A DNA stretch of 64,000 nucleotides from Lachnospiraceae bacterium (GTDB taxonomy: Bacteria > Bacillota > Clostridia > Lachnospirales > Lachnospiraceae): NCBI GenBank assembly GCA_017622575.1, contig JAGAQU010000041.1:18341-82340 (forward strand), in the 5' to 3' direction. The translations under genes were made by a program, and so were the position numbers. The notes beneath the pieces are model-generated. The model did not search any database, was not told the DNA's origin, and worked only from the letters and a program-made list of their open reading frames with translations. Below are positions 33,241 through 40,422 of this stretch, in pieces. Within the stretch, counting starts at the first letter, position 1. Each line of letters starts with the position of its first letter.

Positions 33241-34297
33241 GGTTATTATTTGTAACCCAAAACTCGTGTATTTTGCTTCCTGTTCCATTTTTTATAGGCT
33301 TATACAAAATCTTATCATTTAAAAACATATCTTCTTGTAATTTTGAGATCGCTTTTCCTAAGGTTTGAGCGTTTTCATATATTGGCGTTTGAAAATATCT
33401 ACTTGATTGAATTAACTCACTGGCTGTTCCTCTCCAAGTTCCTTTATTCTGTTGTAATAGTTTTCTCACAGTTTCTACTATGGGATGAGTATTATATCTC
33501 TCAAGTGCCTGCTCCTTTTCCACGTCCTCTGAAGTTCCTAATATGCGCCATCTGCAACTATCTTTGTCAAATTGCATTTGGTATTCATTCATATCAACAT
33601 CACGGCCAGTAATTGATAACTTAGTTTGTTCATCCATTCGGTCATCCTTTGATAAAACTATCATTGTATCACTTGCTCCAGTCAACCCCATTGTTCCAGA
33701 AATATTTGCAAACACATCACCGATGTCACGCATCTTTTTTGTATGATGTACTAACAGTATGCAAATTTTGTGAGCATCCGCAAATTGCTTTAATGCCCCA
33801 GCTTCCCGATAATCTTGAGTATATGCTGACTCTCCGCGTTTGCAATCACTTCTTATTTTTGCAAATGTATCAATAACAATAAGCTTTGTTTCAGGTCTTT
33901 CTTGTAAATACTCTTCTAACTGCTGTATTAATCCATGTCCTAGATCCCGGCACTGAATACTCATTGCAAATAAATTACTTGCTTGTGCCCCTCGTAAAAC
34001 CTTACTCATTCTATCCTGTAGTCGTTGATAACTGTCCTCTAGCGCCAAATACAGTACGCCACTTTTATTTGTTTTAAATCCAAGGAATGGCGTTCCATTT
34101 GATACTGCAATTGATAACATCATACACATCCAAGACTTTCCAAACTTAGGTGGCGATGCTAATATAGATAACCCTGCTGGGAGCATATTTTCTACTACAA
34201 AGAACATAGGTTCTATTTCCATATTCTTTAACTCATCTGCAGCATGAAAAAATAAAGGTTCTATTTTATCCACTGCTTTCACTACGCCATCTTCCAC
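33236..34297 (-). CDS. RepA-like AAA ATPase (hexameric helicase family)
   Basis: A 353-residue RecA-fold protein of the RepA/AAA_25 type. Walker A SPPKFGKSW, Walker B LIVIDTFAKI, then LLVHHTKKM and GLTGASDTMIVL, which are typical of plasmid RepA and phage replicative helicases. The C-terminal 80 residues look like a winged-helix region (IVETVRKLLQQNKGTWRGTA). It should load or act as the replicative helicase of the element. GTG start at 34297 with a weak ribosome site. The six-copy ATTGAT cluster touches its stop codon. Confidence 0.88.
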   Translation of the reverse strand: MEDGVVKAVDKIEPLFFHAADELKNMEIEPMFFVVENMLPAGLSILASPPKFGKSWMCMMLSIAVSNGTPFLGFKTNKSGVLYLALEDSYQRLQDRMSKVLRGAQASNLFAMSIQCRDLGHGLIQQLEEYLQERPETKLIVIDTFAKIRSDCKRGESAYTQDYREAGALKQFADAHKICILLVHHTKKMRDIGDVFANISGTMGLTGASDTMIVLSKDDRMDEQTKLSITGRDVDMNEYQMQFDKDSCRWRILGTSEDVEKEQALERYNTHPIVETVRKLLQQNKGTWRGTASELIQSSRYFQTPIYENAQTLGKAISKLQEDMFLNDKILYKPIKNGTGSKIHEFWVTNNNH

Positions 34298-34323
34298 TGT
34301 GGTCTTGTGCTTTTTTCCTGTTA

Positions 34324-34704
34324 CTAAATTAGACTCTGAACTCGCAATAAGTTCAGCAACTCTCTGTCGCTCTTCTGTAGTAAGTCTTGAATTCTCTTCT
34401 CTCGCATTCGTAATTCTTCACCCCCTTTATATTCCTTTACTAATTTTTCCCATTCTTTGTCCCATTTGGCTTGTACAAATTTCGCAACCGGCTTTAATTC
34501 CTTATCACGCTTTCGTTGATATTCTTCTACAACCTGTGCATAATACTTTCTTGCATTTGAACATCCTGCCATTTCCAATTTCTGAATAACTTCTTCGCTC
34601 GAACCAGGATAGGTAATTTCATCCGCGTAAACTGACAGAAAAAAGTCTTTTGTCAATTTCATATCTGGATGAATACTTTGAAGTAGTTCTTGACGGCTTG
34701 CCAT
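34324..34704 (-). CDS. Element protein of unknown function, 126 residues
   Basis: A charged, helical 126-residue protein between the small HTH gene and the RepA-like helicase. GAGG is placed well before the ATG at 34704. The N-terminal half (KLTKDFFLSVYADEITYPGS) could be a small compact domain; the C-terminal half is Lys/Glu-rich. By location it could be a helicase loader or replication accessory protein, but no motif supports this. Confidence 0.65.
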   Translation of the reverse strand: MASRQELLQSIHPDMKLTKDFFLSVYADEITYPGSSEEVIQKLEMAGCSNARKYYAQVVEEYQRKRDKELKPVAKFVQAKWDKEWEKLVKEYKGGEELRMREKRIQDLLQKSDRELLNLLRVQSLI

Positions 34705-34716
34705 GTTATCACCGCC

Positions 34717-34914
34717 TCACTCTCCTGATAATGTATCAATATACTTATCCATAACTGTAAAATTTACACGAACACATTTACCTATTTTAATAATAGCTCC
34801 AGCTTCTTCTGCTATTCTACGCATGGTATTTCTTCCAAAACCATAGCGCATCCCTGCCTGCTCCAAAGTTCCACTTTTTTGTTCGGTATTATTATTTTTG
34901 TTTAAAGTTTTCAT
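34717..34914 (-). CDS. Small DUF6462-like helix-turn-helix protein
   Basis: A 65-residue protein with a single helix-turn-helix segment (EQAGMRYGFGRNTMRRIAEE, AGAIIKIGKCVRVNFTVMDKYI). This pattern is shared by small excisionase-like proteins annotated as DUF6462 in Lachnospiraceae elements. First gene of the leftward replication operon, directly under the operator pair. It may act as Cro or excisionase. Confidence 0.78.
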   Translation of the reverse strand: MKTLNKNNNTEQKSGTLEQAGMRYGFGRNTMRRIAEEAGAIIKIGKCVRVNFTVMDKYIDTLSGE

Positions 34915-34930
34915 TTTTTTCTCCTTTCGC

Positions 34931-34975
34931 TTATCAATGTTTATACTTGTATTTTATCTTTTATCAATGTATAAT
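34931..34975. promoter_or_regulatory. Divergent promoters with paired operators (second switch)
   Basis: Leftward: minus-strand TTGATA (34962-34967), 16 bases, TATAAA (34940-34945). Rightward: TATAAT at 34970-34975 with a weak TTGTAT 17 bases before. Two copies of TTATCAATGT (34931-34940, 34961-34970), 30 bases apart, cover the leftward -10 edge and the leftward -35 plus rightward -10. The same ATCAAT core builds the cluster at 33189-33240. Confidence 0.62.
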
Positions 34976-35021
34976 TATAGATACGCATAATATTCTTTTC
35001 TCATTGTCGAACGGAGGTTTT

Positions 35022-35037
35022 GTATATCATGATATAC
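35022..35037. promoter_or_regulatory. 16-bp perfect palindrome over the repressor start codon
   Basis: GTATATCATGATATAC is its own reverse complement and contains the ATG of the repressor. It could be an autoregulatory operator. Confidence 0.5.
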
Positions 35038-35724
35038 TCTTATGGTGACGTTAAAAACAATAATATTATAGGAGAAAGACTTTATAAATTAAGAATGGAC
35101 TCTGGTACAAGAGTCACAACTATAGCCGAATTTATTTGCAATAATTATTCAAAGACAAGAGATTTAGATGGATTGCGAACTGAATATTATAAATGGGAAA
35201 ATGGCAATTTGGAACCAAGCCTTGAAATGTTAACTATTTTATGCAACTTTTACGATTGCGAAATAGACTACCTTTTAGGCAATATTTCAGAAAGGAAAAA
35301 ATCCTATACTGATATAAACGAAAAGACCGGCCTATCTATCGCAGCTATCGAATCACTTATACAAACAAAAGAGGTTCATGATTTATTTTTTGGTCATAGA
35401 CAAACAAAAAATGATAAACTTGACATCATAAATTTAATACTTACAGACAAAAAAAATGGTTTCTCTTCTTTCCTTGATATATTAACAGGTTTTTGCCGTT
35501 TTAATATTTCCAATGCAGAAAATAAAATGTATACTGTTGATAGTCATGGTATTACAGACTTCAGAGAAAAAAAAACTATACCTGGTGGTTCCACTCACTA
35601 CAATCCTAAGCAAGCGCACTTTCACTTAGAAGATATGGAAAGTATGTATTATCTAAAAATTTGGGACGCAATCAAGGAAATCAAAAAAGAATATTGCAAA
35701 TCAAACAAAGCACCCGGTACCTAA
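35029..35724 (+). CDS. XRE-family repressor (CI-like)
   Basis: A 231-residue DNA-binding protein. N-terminal helix-turn-helix of XRE type (GERLYKLRMDSGTRVTTIAE, YYKWENGNLEPSLEMLTILC, YDCEIDYLLG), slightly expanded between the first helices. The C-terminal part (about 85-231) does not show an S24 peptidase catalytic motif, so it is not a LexA-type self-cleaving repressor. Start taken at ATG 35029, since GGAGG is too near the TTG at 35020. Divergent from the replication operon and next to attR; likely the element's maintenance repressor. Confidence 0.85.
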   Translation: MIYSYGDVKNNNIIGERLYKLRMDSGTRVTTIAEFICNNYSKTRDLDGLRTEYYKWENGNLEPSLEMLTILCNFYDCEIDYLLGNISERKKSYTDINEKTGLSIAAIESLIQTKEVHDLFFGHRQTKNDKLDIINLILTDKKNGFSSFLDILTGFCRFNISNAENKMYTVDSHGITDFREKKTIPGGSTHYNPKQAHFHLEDMESMYYLKIWDAIKEIKKEYCKSNKAPGT

Positions 35725-35742
35725 TGTATCGAGTGCTTTTAT
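35707..35742 (+). terminator. Terminator of the repressor gene
   Basis: AAAGCAC (35707-35713) pairs with GTGCTTT (35733-35739), followed by T and A residues. The first arm lies within the last codons of the gene. Confidence 0.75.
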
Positions 35743-35758
35743 ATTAAAAAATATTATT

Positions 35759-35777
35759 TGGGTCAAAACTTGGGTCA
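35759..35777 (+). repeat. Right integrase arm-type sites (two TGGGTCA repeats)
   Basis: TGGGTCA at 35759 and 35771, 12 bases apart and in the same orientation as the three left-end copies. Confidence 0.62.
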
Positions 35778-35830
35778 AACTTATATCGAAAATCCGCAAA
35801 CACGCATAAATACTACATTCTTCAAGAAAA

Positions 35831-35878
35831 ATTGTACTTAATTTTATACAATCAGCCTGTATTTGTCAATGTTTATCA
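35831..35878. repeat. Right attachment-site repeat (attR)
   Basis: Blocks of 21 and 17 bp identical to those at 21946-21993, with a different 10-bp centre (tcagcctgta here, gatgtttcat at the left). This copy also contains TTGACA and TAAAAT with a 17-base spacer, reading leftward into the element. Confidence 0.82.
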
Positions 35879-35968
35879 CATACCAGATAGCTTTAGAAAA
35901 CGTGCAGAAAGCGTGCAAGCTTAACTGATAAACGAATTTTGGGCAGGAAAGCTTGTTTTGCCTTTCGT

Positions 35969-36170
35969 ATACCCTCGTTCCGCAGCTTCACGGCTTCTAT
36001 TTCCGTTTTAAAGCTTCCCTCGAGGGTATTTCAGCGTCTTTCTTCCTCTCATACCCTCCTTTCAACGCTCCACGTCCTGAATTTCTGCTTAGAGGCTTCC
36101 CTCGAGGGTATTTCAGCGCATTCTGCCTTCCCATACCCTTCCACCGTTCCACAGCTTCATAAAGACTCGC
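35969..36170. repeat. 82-bp tandem repeats outside attR
   Basis: ATACCCT recurs at 35969, 36051 and 36133, exactly 82 bases apart. A 24-bp block beginning GCTTCCCTCGAGGG is identical at 36013 and 36095. In unit 1 ATACCCTCG pairs with CGAGGGTAT 43 bases later, in unit 2 the match is 8 bp; unit 3 is partial. The reading frames through it look accidental. The rest of the 570-base gap between the repressor and the 208-residue gene holds attR and a promoter. Confidence 0.75.
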
Positions 36171-36201
36171 CCAAAAAGCTCCTCACTATTTTTGACAAGG
36201 T

Positions 36202-36229
36202 TTGACAATAATAAGAATACCCCTAATAT
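36202..36229 (+). promoter_or_regulatory. Probable promoter of the 208-residue protein gene
   Basis: TTGACA (36202-36207), 16 bases, TAATAT. A second TTGACA lies 10 bases upstream. The start codon follows after a leader of about 60 bases. Confidence 0.5.
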
Positions 36230-36293
36230 TTATCACAATTTGTCCGATATAGACTATAACAATGGCTATCACATAACCAAGGAGGGTGAAAAA

Positions 36294-36920
36294 ATGAGTG
36301 TAAATGGAGTTACAGGCACATCTGATGTTTACAGCACCTACTCTGCTGCCAAAACACAGACAACTGCTGCCGCAAAGACAGAAGACACAAAAGCAAATGC
36401 TTCCACCTCTTCTGCAGAGTCCGCCGGAGTTGTATATGAGCCTTCGGAGGAAGCCAAATCCGCTTCCCAGAAGACAACAAAGAAATATACACCTGACGCA
36501 AACCTGATTGCCAAGCTGAAAGCAGATTCCGAGGCCAGGACCGCACAGTTTAAGAGCCTGGTGGAACAGATGCTGACAAAGCAGGGCAAAACCTATAACA
36601 ATGCAAACGATATCTGGAGCATTCTTGCAAGCGGTGACTTTACCGTGGATCCTGCCACCAAAGCACAGGCACAGGCTGACATCGCCGAGGACGGTTACTG
36701 GGGTGTTTCTCAGACCTCTCAGCGTATCCTTGATTTTGCAACTGCACTGACCGGCGGGGATCCCGACAAGATTGATGAAATGCGTGCCGCTTTCGAGAAG
36801 GGTTATAAGCAGGCGGAAAAAACCTGGGGCGGTGAACTTCCCGAAATTTCCAAAAAAACCTATGACGCCGTTCTGGCAGGCTTTGACAAAATGAAAGAGG
36901 AAGCCGGCATTACGGAGTGA
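36294..36920 (+). CDS. Conserved protein of unknown function, 208 residues
   Basis: AAGGAGGG lies 7 bases before the ATG at 36294. The first 85 residues are Ala/Thr/Ser/Lys-rich and probably disordered. The C-terminal half is a compact helical module with the pattern DGYWGVSQTSQRILDFA, LTGGDPDKIDEMRAAFEKG, WGGELPEISKKTYDAV. I have the impression of a conserved module seen in several motile and gut Firmicutes, but cannot name it. No signal peptide or membrane helix. It has its own promoter and a terminator shared with sipL. Confidence 0.82.
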   Translation: MSVNGVTGTSDVYSTYSAAKTQTTAAAKTEDTKANASTSSAESAGVVYEPSEEAKSASQKTTKKYTPDANLIAKLKADSEARTAQFKSLVEQMLTKQGKTYNNANDIWSILASGDFTVDPATKAQAQADIAEDGYWGVSQTSQRILDFATALTGGDPDKIDEMRAAFEKGYKQAEKTWGGELPEISKKTYDAVLAGFDKMKEEAGITE

Positions 36921-36951
36921 CCGATCATTAACAGATAAATGATGTCGTTAA

Positions 36952-36992
36952 AAAGCCGGACAGTTGCAAAAACTGCCCGGCTTTCATTTTTT
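36952..36992. terminator. Bidirectional terminator between the 208-residue gene and sipL
   Basis: Arms AAAGCCGGACAGTT (36952-36965) and AACTGCCCGGCTTT enclose a short loop. T-rich tails occur on both strands (ATTTTTT rightward, TTTTT leftward), serving the two convergent genes. Confidence 0.88.
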
Positions 36993-37015
36993 CCAAACAT
37001 ATTGTCTCTGCACCG

Positions 37016-38560
37016 TCACCGCATAATCAGAATCTTATCTCCCGGCTTCACCTCATCGCCGTTAAGTTCATTGGTCTGTCTGATGGCCGAGATGGGCACA
37101 TAATATCTTTTTCCGATATCCCACAGGCTATCTCCCTCTCTTACTACATAGACGGCAAGGGACGGCAGCGAATCGATCTTTTCACTGTCAAGCTCCGCAG
37201 TCTCGATCTCCTCCACGATCTTTTCTTTCCACTCCCTGTAAATATTGGAGCAGAAAAACAGGACACATTTCACATCGATTTCTCCGCCATCAATTATGGT
37301 TGCCGTGATCTGCTCCAGATATGCCTTTACCGGGCAGACACAGTTTTTGCCGATTTCTTCTGCTTCCAGAATGTAATTGAAAGGAATGCTCATTCGCCTT
37401 AAACCAAAGCGGTTTTCTTCTCCGCTGTTCTCATAAAGAATTCTCAAGTTTGCCACACCTGCTATCTCGACCCCCTGCTCCGCAAGAGACGTATTCGATA
37501 TCTGCAGGATGCCGGAGGTATGAAGAATTCTGACAGGATGCTCTCCCTCTTCCATCTTAAAATTCTGGGCAAGCTTCATCTTGCCGCTCCTTCTTTGCAG
37601 AAACTGCCGAAAGCCCGCTTCCTTCTCCATCACTTTGGTTTCTTTTACCACACCATAAACGTCCGATAAAATGGTAAGCTGTTCCTCCTCGTAGGCACAG
37701 ATATTTAAGTTTAAGATAAGTTCAAAGGTAAAGACCCTCTCCTCACCGTCAAAATCCGGTCTGACCGTCACTTCCTTTATCTCCGGTACATAACTGATTT
37801 CCGGAATCATTCCCTCCAAAGCACCATCGCAGTCCACAGTTCCCGAGAAAGGCAGCGTGGTTTCATAATGACAGATTTCTTCTTCCCCTTCCCCTCTGTA
37901 GACAAAGAAGGCTTTGATTTCTCCCTGCAAGGAAATCTTATCCTGCAGCATCTTGAATTCTACCTCTGAAGGTGCGATATCATACCAGACAGCTTCCATA
38001 ATATTCGGAAAGCTTCCCGGTATTTCCACTTCCTCCTTCATTCGGAAAATATCCTTTTTCTTCATGGCAAGAGATGCGATGGAAAGTGCCTTCTTCCGGA
38101 ACTCGACCGGTTCATCTCCGGAAATGTCCACTGCTGTTTCCTCATCTCTTATCTCGCTGCACACCGCTTTCAGCGAAATGACGGACTGCACACTGAATTT
38201 TCTGGAATTGATCATGGTGGTGGTAAGGTCTTCTATTTCCGGAGTGACCTCCACGGTGTCATTGCACGCTACCCCTGACATATAGATCTGCTCCTCAAAG
38301 GGAATTTCTCCCTCCATGACCGCCACATCTGCTTTTGTTCCTTCTGCCAGATAGAGAATGCGAAACTGTAGTTTTCCCTTCACTCCCGCATGGTCATCCG
38401 TCACTCTTATTTCTTCTATGACCACATTCCCTTTATCCATGATGAGCTTTACGGCATCCGGCTTTGAATCGGAAATATTACTATCTTTTTCCAGCGTTGT
38501 CTGAATGGACGCCATGCACTTTTGGCTGTCCATATGTATATTGCGCTTTACTAATTCCAC
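37016..38560 (-). CDS. sipL: SipL-type spore coat morphogenetic protein (DUF3794 repeats plus LysM)
   Basis: A 514-residue protein made of repeated DUF3794 domains (roughly 25-130, 165-275, 310-425) followed by a C-terminal LysM domain (about 465-514, VYVVREGDSLWDIGKRYYVP). Length and order match SipL of Clostridioides difficile, which binds SpoIVA at the forespore membrane through LysM and is needed for coat assembly. GTG start with GGGAGG upstream. Expected to be expressed in the mother cell during sporulation, although I cannot point to a certain sigma-E promoter. Supports that the host forms endospores. Confidence 0.9.
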   Translation of the reverse strand: MELVKRNIHMDSQKCMASIQTTLEKDSNISDSKPDAVKLIMDKGNVVIEEIRVTDDHAGVKGKLQFRILYLAEGTKADVAVMEGEIPFEEQIYMSGVACNDTVEVTPEIEDLTTTMINSRKFSVQSVISLKAVCSEIRDEETAVDISGDEPVEFRKKALSIASLAMKKKDIFRMKEEVEIPGSFPNIMEAVWYDIAPSEVEFKMLQDKISLQGEIKAFFVYRGEGEEEICHYETTLPFSGTVDCDGALEGMIPEISYVPEIKEVTVRPDFDGEERVFTFELILNLNICAYEEEQLTILSDVYGVVKETKVMEKEAGFRQFLQRRSGKMKLAQNFKMEEGEHPVRILHTSGILQISNTSLAEQGVEIAGVANLRILYENSGEENRFGLRRMSIPFNYILEAEEIGKNCVCPVKAYLEQITATIIDGGEIDVKCVLFFCSNIYREWKEKIVEEIETAELDSEKIDSLPSLAVYVVREGDSLWDIGKRYYVPISAIRQTNELNGDEVKPGDKILIMR

Positions 38561-38621
38561 AAAAAAACCTCCCTGCGTGTACTTGTTTTAATATATGACG
38601 CAGAAAGGTTTCTTATGACTT

Positions 38622-39527
38622 TTACTCGTTAACTGCCCCGATCAGGTCGGTAACATTTTCCACATGATAGGTTTCCATGTATTCTTCGATTCCTCTTATC
38701 ACTTCCCCGGTGGCATAAGGATTCACAAAATTCATGGCACCCACCGATACGGCGCTGGCTCCCGCCAGCAGAAATTCAACGGCATCCTCGCCGGTTGCAA
38801 TGCCTCCCATACCGATCACCGGAATCTTCACCGCATGGGAAGCCTGGTATACCATCCGCACGGCAATGGGTTTGATGGCGGGACCCGACATTCCTCCTGT
38901 CTTGTTTGCCAGTGCAAATCTTCTTCTGTGAATATCGATCTTCATTCCCGTGATGGTGTTGATCAGGGATATGGCATCGCTTCCGGCTGCCTCCGCTGCC
39001 TTTGCCATCTCTGTAATATCCGTCACATTGGGACTTAACTTCATGATTACCGGCTGTTTTGCCTTTTTCTTAATCTGAGAAGTGATATCAAAAAGGCATT
39101 CCGCCTTCTGTCCAAAAGCAATGGCTCCCTCCTTCACATTGGGACAGGAAACATTGATCTCCAGCATATCCACCGGCGCGTCGGAAAGCTTTTCCACCAC
39201 TTCCAGATAATCCTCCACCGATTTTCCACAAACATTTACAATGATCCTTGTGTCATACTGCTTCAAAAAAGGAATATCTCTTTCCATGAAAACATCGATT
39301 CCGGGATTCTGCAGACCAATGGCATTTAACATACCCCCATAGGTTTCTGCCACTCTCGGAGTCGGATTGCCGGGCCAGGGCACATTGGCAACTCCCTTTG
39401 TCACCACGCCGCCCAGTCTGTTCAAATCCACAAATTCTCCGTACTCCATACCGGAACCAAAGGTTCCAGAAGCTGTCATAACAGGATTTTTAAACTCCAC
39501 TCCTGCGATTGTCACTTTTGTATTCAT
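38622..39527 (-). CDS. pyrD: Dihydroorotate dehydrogenase, catalytic subunit (class 1B)
   Basis: A 301-residue FMN enzyme that oxidises dihydroorotate to orotate in pyrimidine synthesis. The class 1 active-site cysteine is Cys128 in INVSCPNVKEG, and the FMN phosphate-binding segments GMGGIATGEDAVEFLLAGAS and MTASGTFGSG are present. It works with PyrK, encoded 44 bases upstream, which passes electrons to NAD+. Third gene of the pyrC-pyrK-pyrD unit. Confidence 0.97.
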   Translation of the reverse strand: MNTKVTIAGVEFKNPVMTASGTFGSGMEYGEFVDLNRLGGVVTKGVANVPWPGNPTPRVAETYGGMLNAIGLQNPGIDVFMERDIPFLKQYDTRIIVNVCGKSVEDYLEVVEKLSDAPVDMLEINVSCPNVKEGAIAFGQKAECLFDITSQIKKKAKQPVIMKLSPNVTDITEMAKAAEAAGSDAISLINTITGMKIDIHRRRFALANKTGGMSGPAIKPIAVRMVYQASHAVKIPVIGMGGIATGEDAVEFLLAGASAVSVGAMNFVNPYATGEVIRGIEEYMETYHVENVTDLIGAVNE

Positions 39528-39571
39528 ACTGCCTGTTCCTTTCCTTATCTGCGCGCAGCGCCTTCTTCAGC

Positions 39572-40360
39572 CTAAATATCTACATCTTCCGCATCAAACA
39601 CGGGACCGTCGGTACAGATTCTTGCATTATTCACATGGGAATGGTGATCCTTCTTCGTTGTCCTGCACACACAGCCAAGACAGGCGCCCACACCGCATGC
39701 CATTCTCTCCTCCAGGGAAATGTATGCTTTGATTCCTTTTTCCTTTGCATAGCGCTTGATCGCACGGAGCATGGGCATAGGACCGCAGGCCATGATCACA
39801 TCTGCCTGCACATTTCTCTCCTCCATCACTGTCAGCACATTACCCTTCACGCCCTCGCTTCCGTCCTCCGTTGCCACATAGACCCCCGCATATTTCTCAA
39901 GGTCCTCCTTCAAAAACAGATTTCCGTCACGATATCCTGCGATAGCGATCACGGAAGTACCTTTCTCTTTTAGTTCCTTTGCCAGCTCTACCATAGGCGG
40001 GATACCGATACCGCCTCCCAAAAGGACCACTGTCCTGTCCTTTCCTTCCTCCACAGGGAAACCATTTCCGAGAATCCCCAAAATGTCTACTTCTTCCCCG
40101 GCAGAATAACCGGAAAATTCGTCCGTCCCTTTTCCTGCAACTCTGTACACAATGCGGAGGGCCGACTTTTCTCTGTCCACCTCGCAGATGCTGATGGGTC
40201 TGGGAAGCAGAGTGCTCTTATCCTTGGGATAGACCCCGATAAACTGCCCTGCCAAAGCGTCCTGCGCAAGCTCTGTCAGAAGCCACATATCATAAATGTC
40301 CGGTGCGATCATTTTCTGATCCAGCACCCTCGCCGTCACTTTCTTCTTTTTCTTCTCCAT
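39572..40360 (-). CDS. pyrK: Dihydroorotate dehydrogenase electron transfer subunit
   Basis: A 262-residue FAD and [2Fe-2S] protein. The FAD-binding RPISIC motif is at 54-59, the NAD-binding glycine stretch LLGGGIGIPPM near 113-123, and the cluster ligands are Cys222, 227, 230 and 249 (CGVGACLGC and the later ICTDG). It re-oxidises PyrD with NAD+. Start chosen at 40360, where AGGAG stands 6 bases upstream; a longer version beginning at 40405 is possible. Confidence 0.95.
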   Translation of the reverse strand: MEKKKKKVTARVLDQKMIAPDIYDMWLLTELAQDALAGQFIGVYPKDKSTLLPRPISICEVDREKSALRIVYRVAGKGTDEFSGYSAGEEVDILGILGNGFPVEEGKDRTVVLLGGGIGIPPMVELAKELKEKGTSVIAIAGYRDGNLFLKEDLEKYAGVYVATEDGSEGVKGNVLTVMEERNVQADVIMACGPMPMLRAIKRYAKEKGIKAYISLEERMACGVGACLGCVCRTTKKDHHSHVNNARICTDGPVFDAEDVDI

Positions 40361-40422
40361 GGTAAACTCCTGTCTGTATTCCTGACTCAGGTTTTTTCCT
40401 TCCATTTTACTTCATTTCCTGC

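Larger units (their letters stand above)
21946..35878. mobile_element. Integrated prophage-like or satellite-like element, about 13.9 kb
   Basis: The region lies between direct repeats, is visibly more AT-rich than its flanks, and begins with a tyrosine integrase. Modules: integrase and first switch (22.1-24.4 kb), a partial morphogenesis set read leftward (terS, terL, portal, minor capsid-like, tail chaperone-like, tape measure), a replication set (RepA-like helicase and two small genes) and a second repressor switch at the right end. No major capsid, prohead protease, major tail, baseplate, holin or lysin gene is seen. The reading frames that remain are intact. It could be a decayed siphovirus prophage or an element that depends on a helper phage. 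Confidence 0.85.

Noticed and set aside
35969..36170. CRISPR array
   Set aside because: Period is 82 bases with only two full units, the sequence between conserved blocks is also partly conserved, and no cas gene is near.
35939..36205. Overlapping short open frames within the 82-bp repeats
   Set aside because: The frames exist because the repeat unit lacks stops in two frames; there is no ribosome binding site and the repeat is better explained as DNA or RNA structure.
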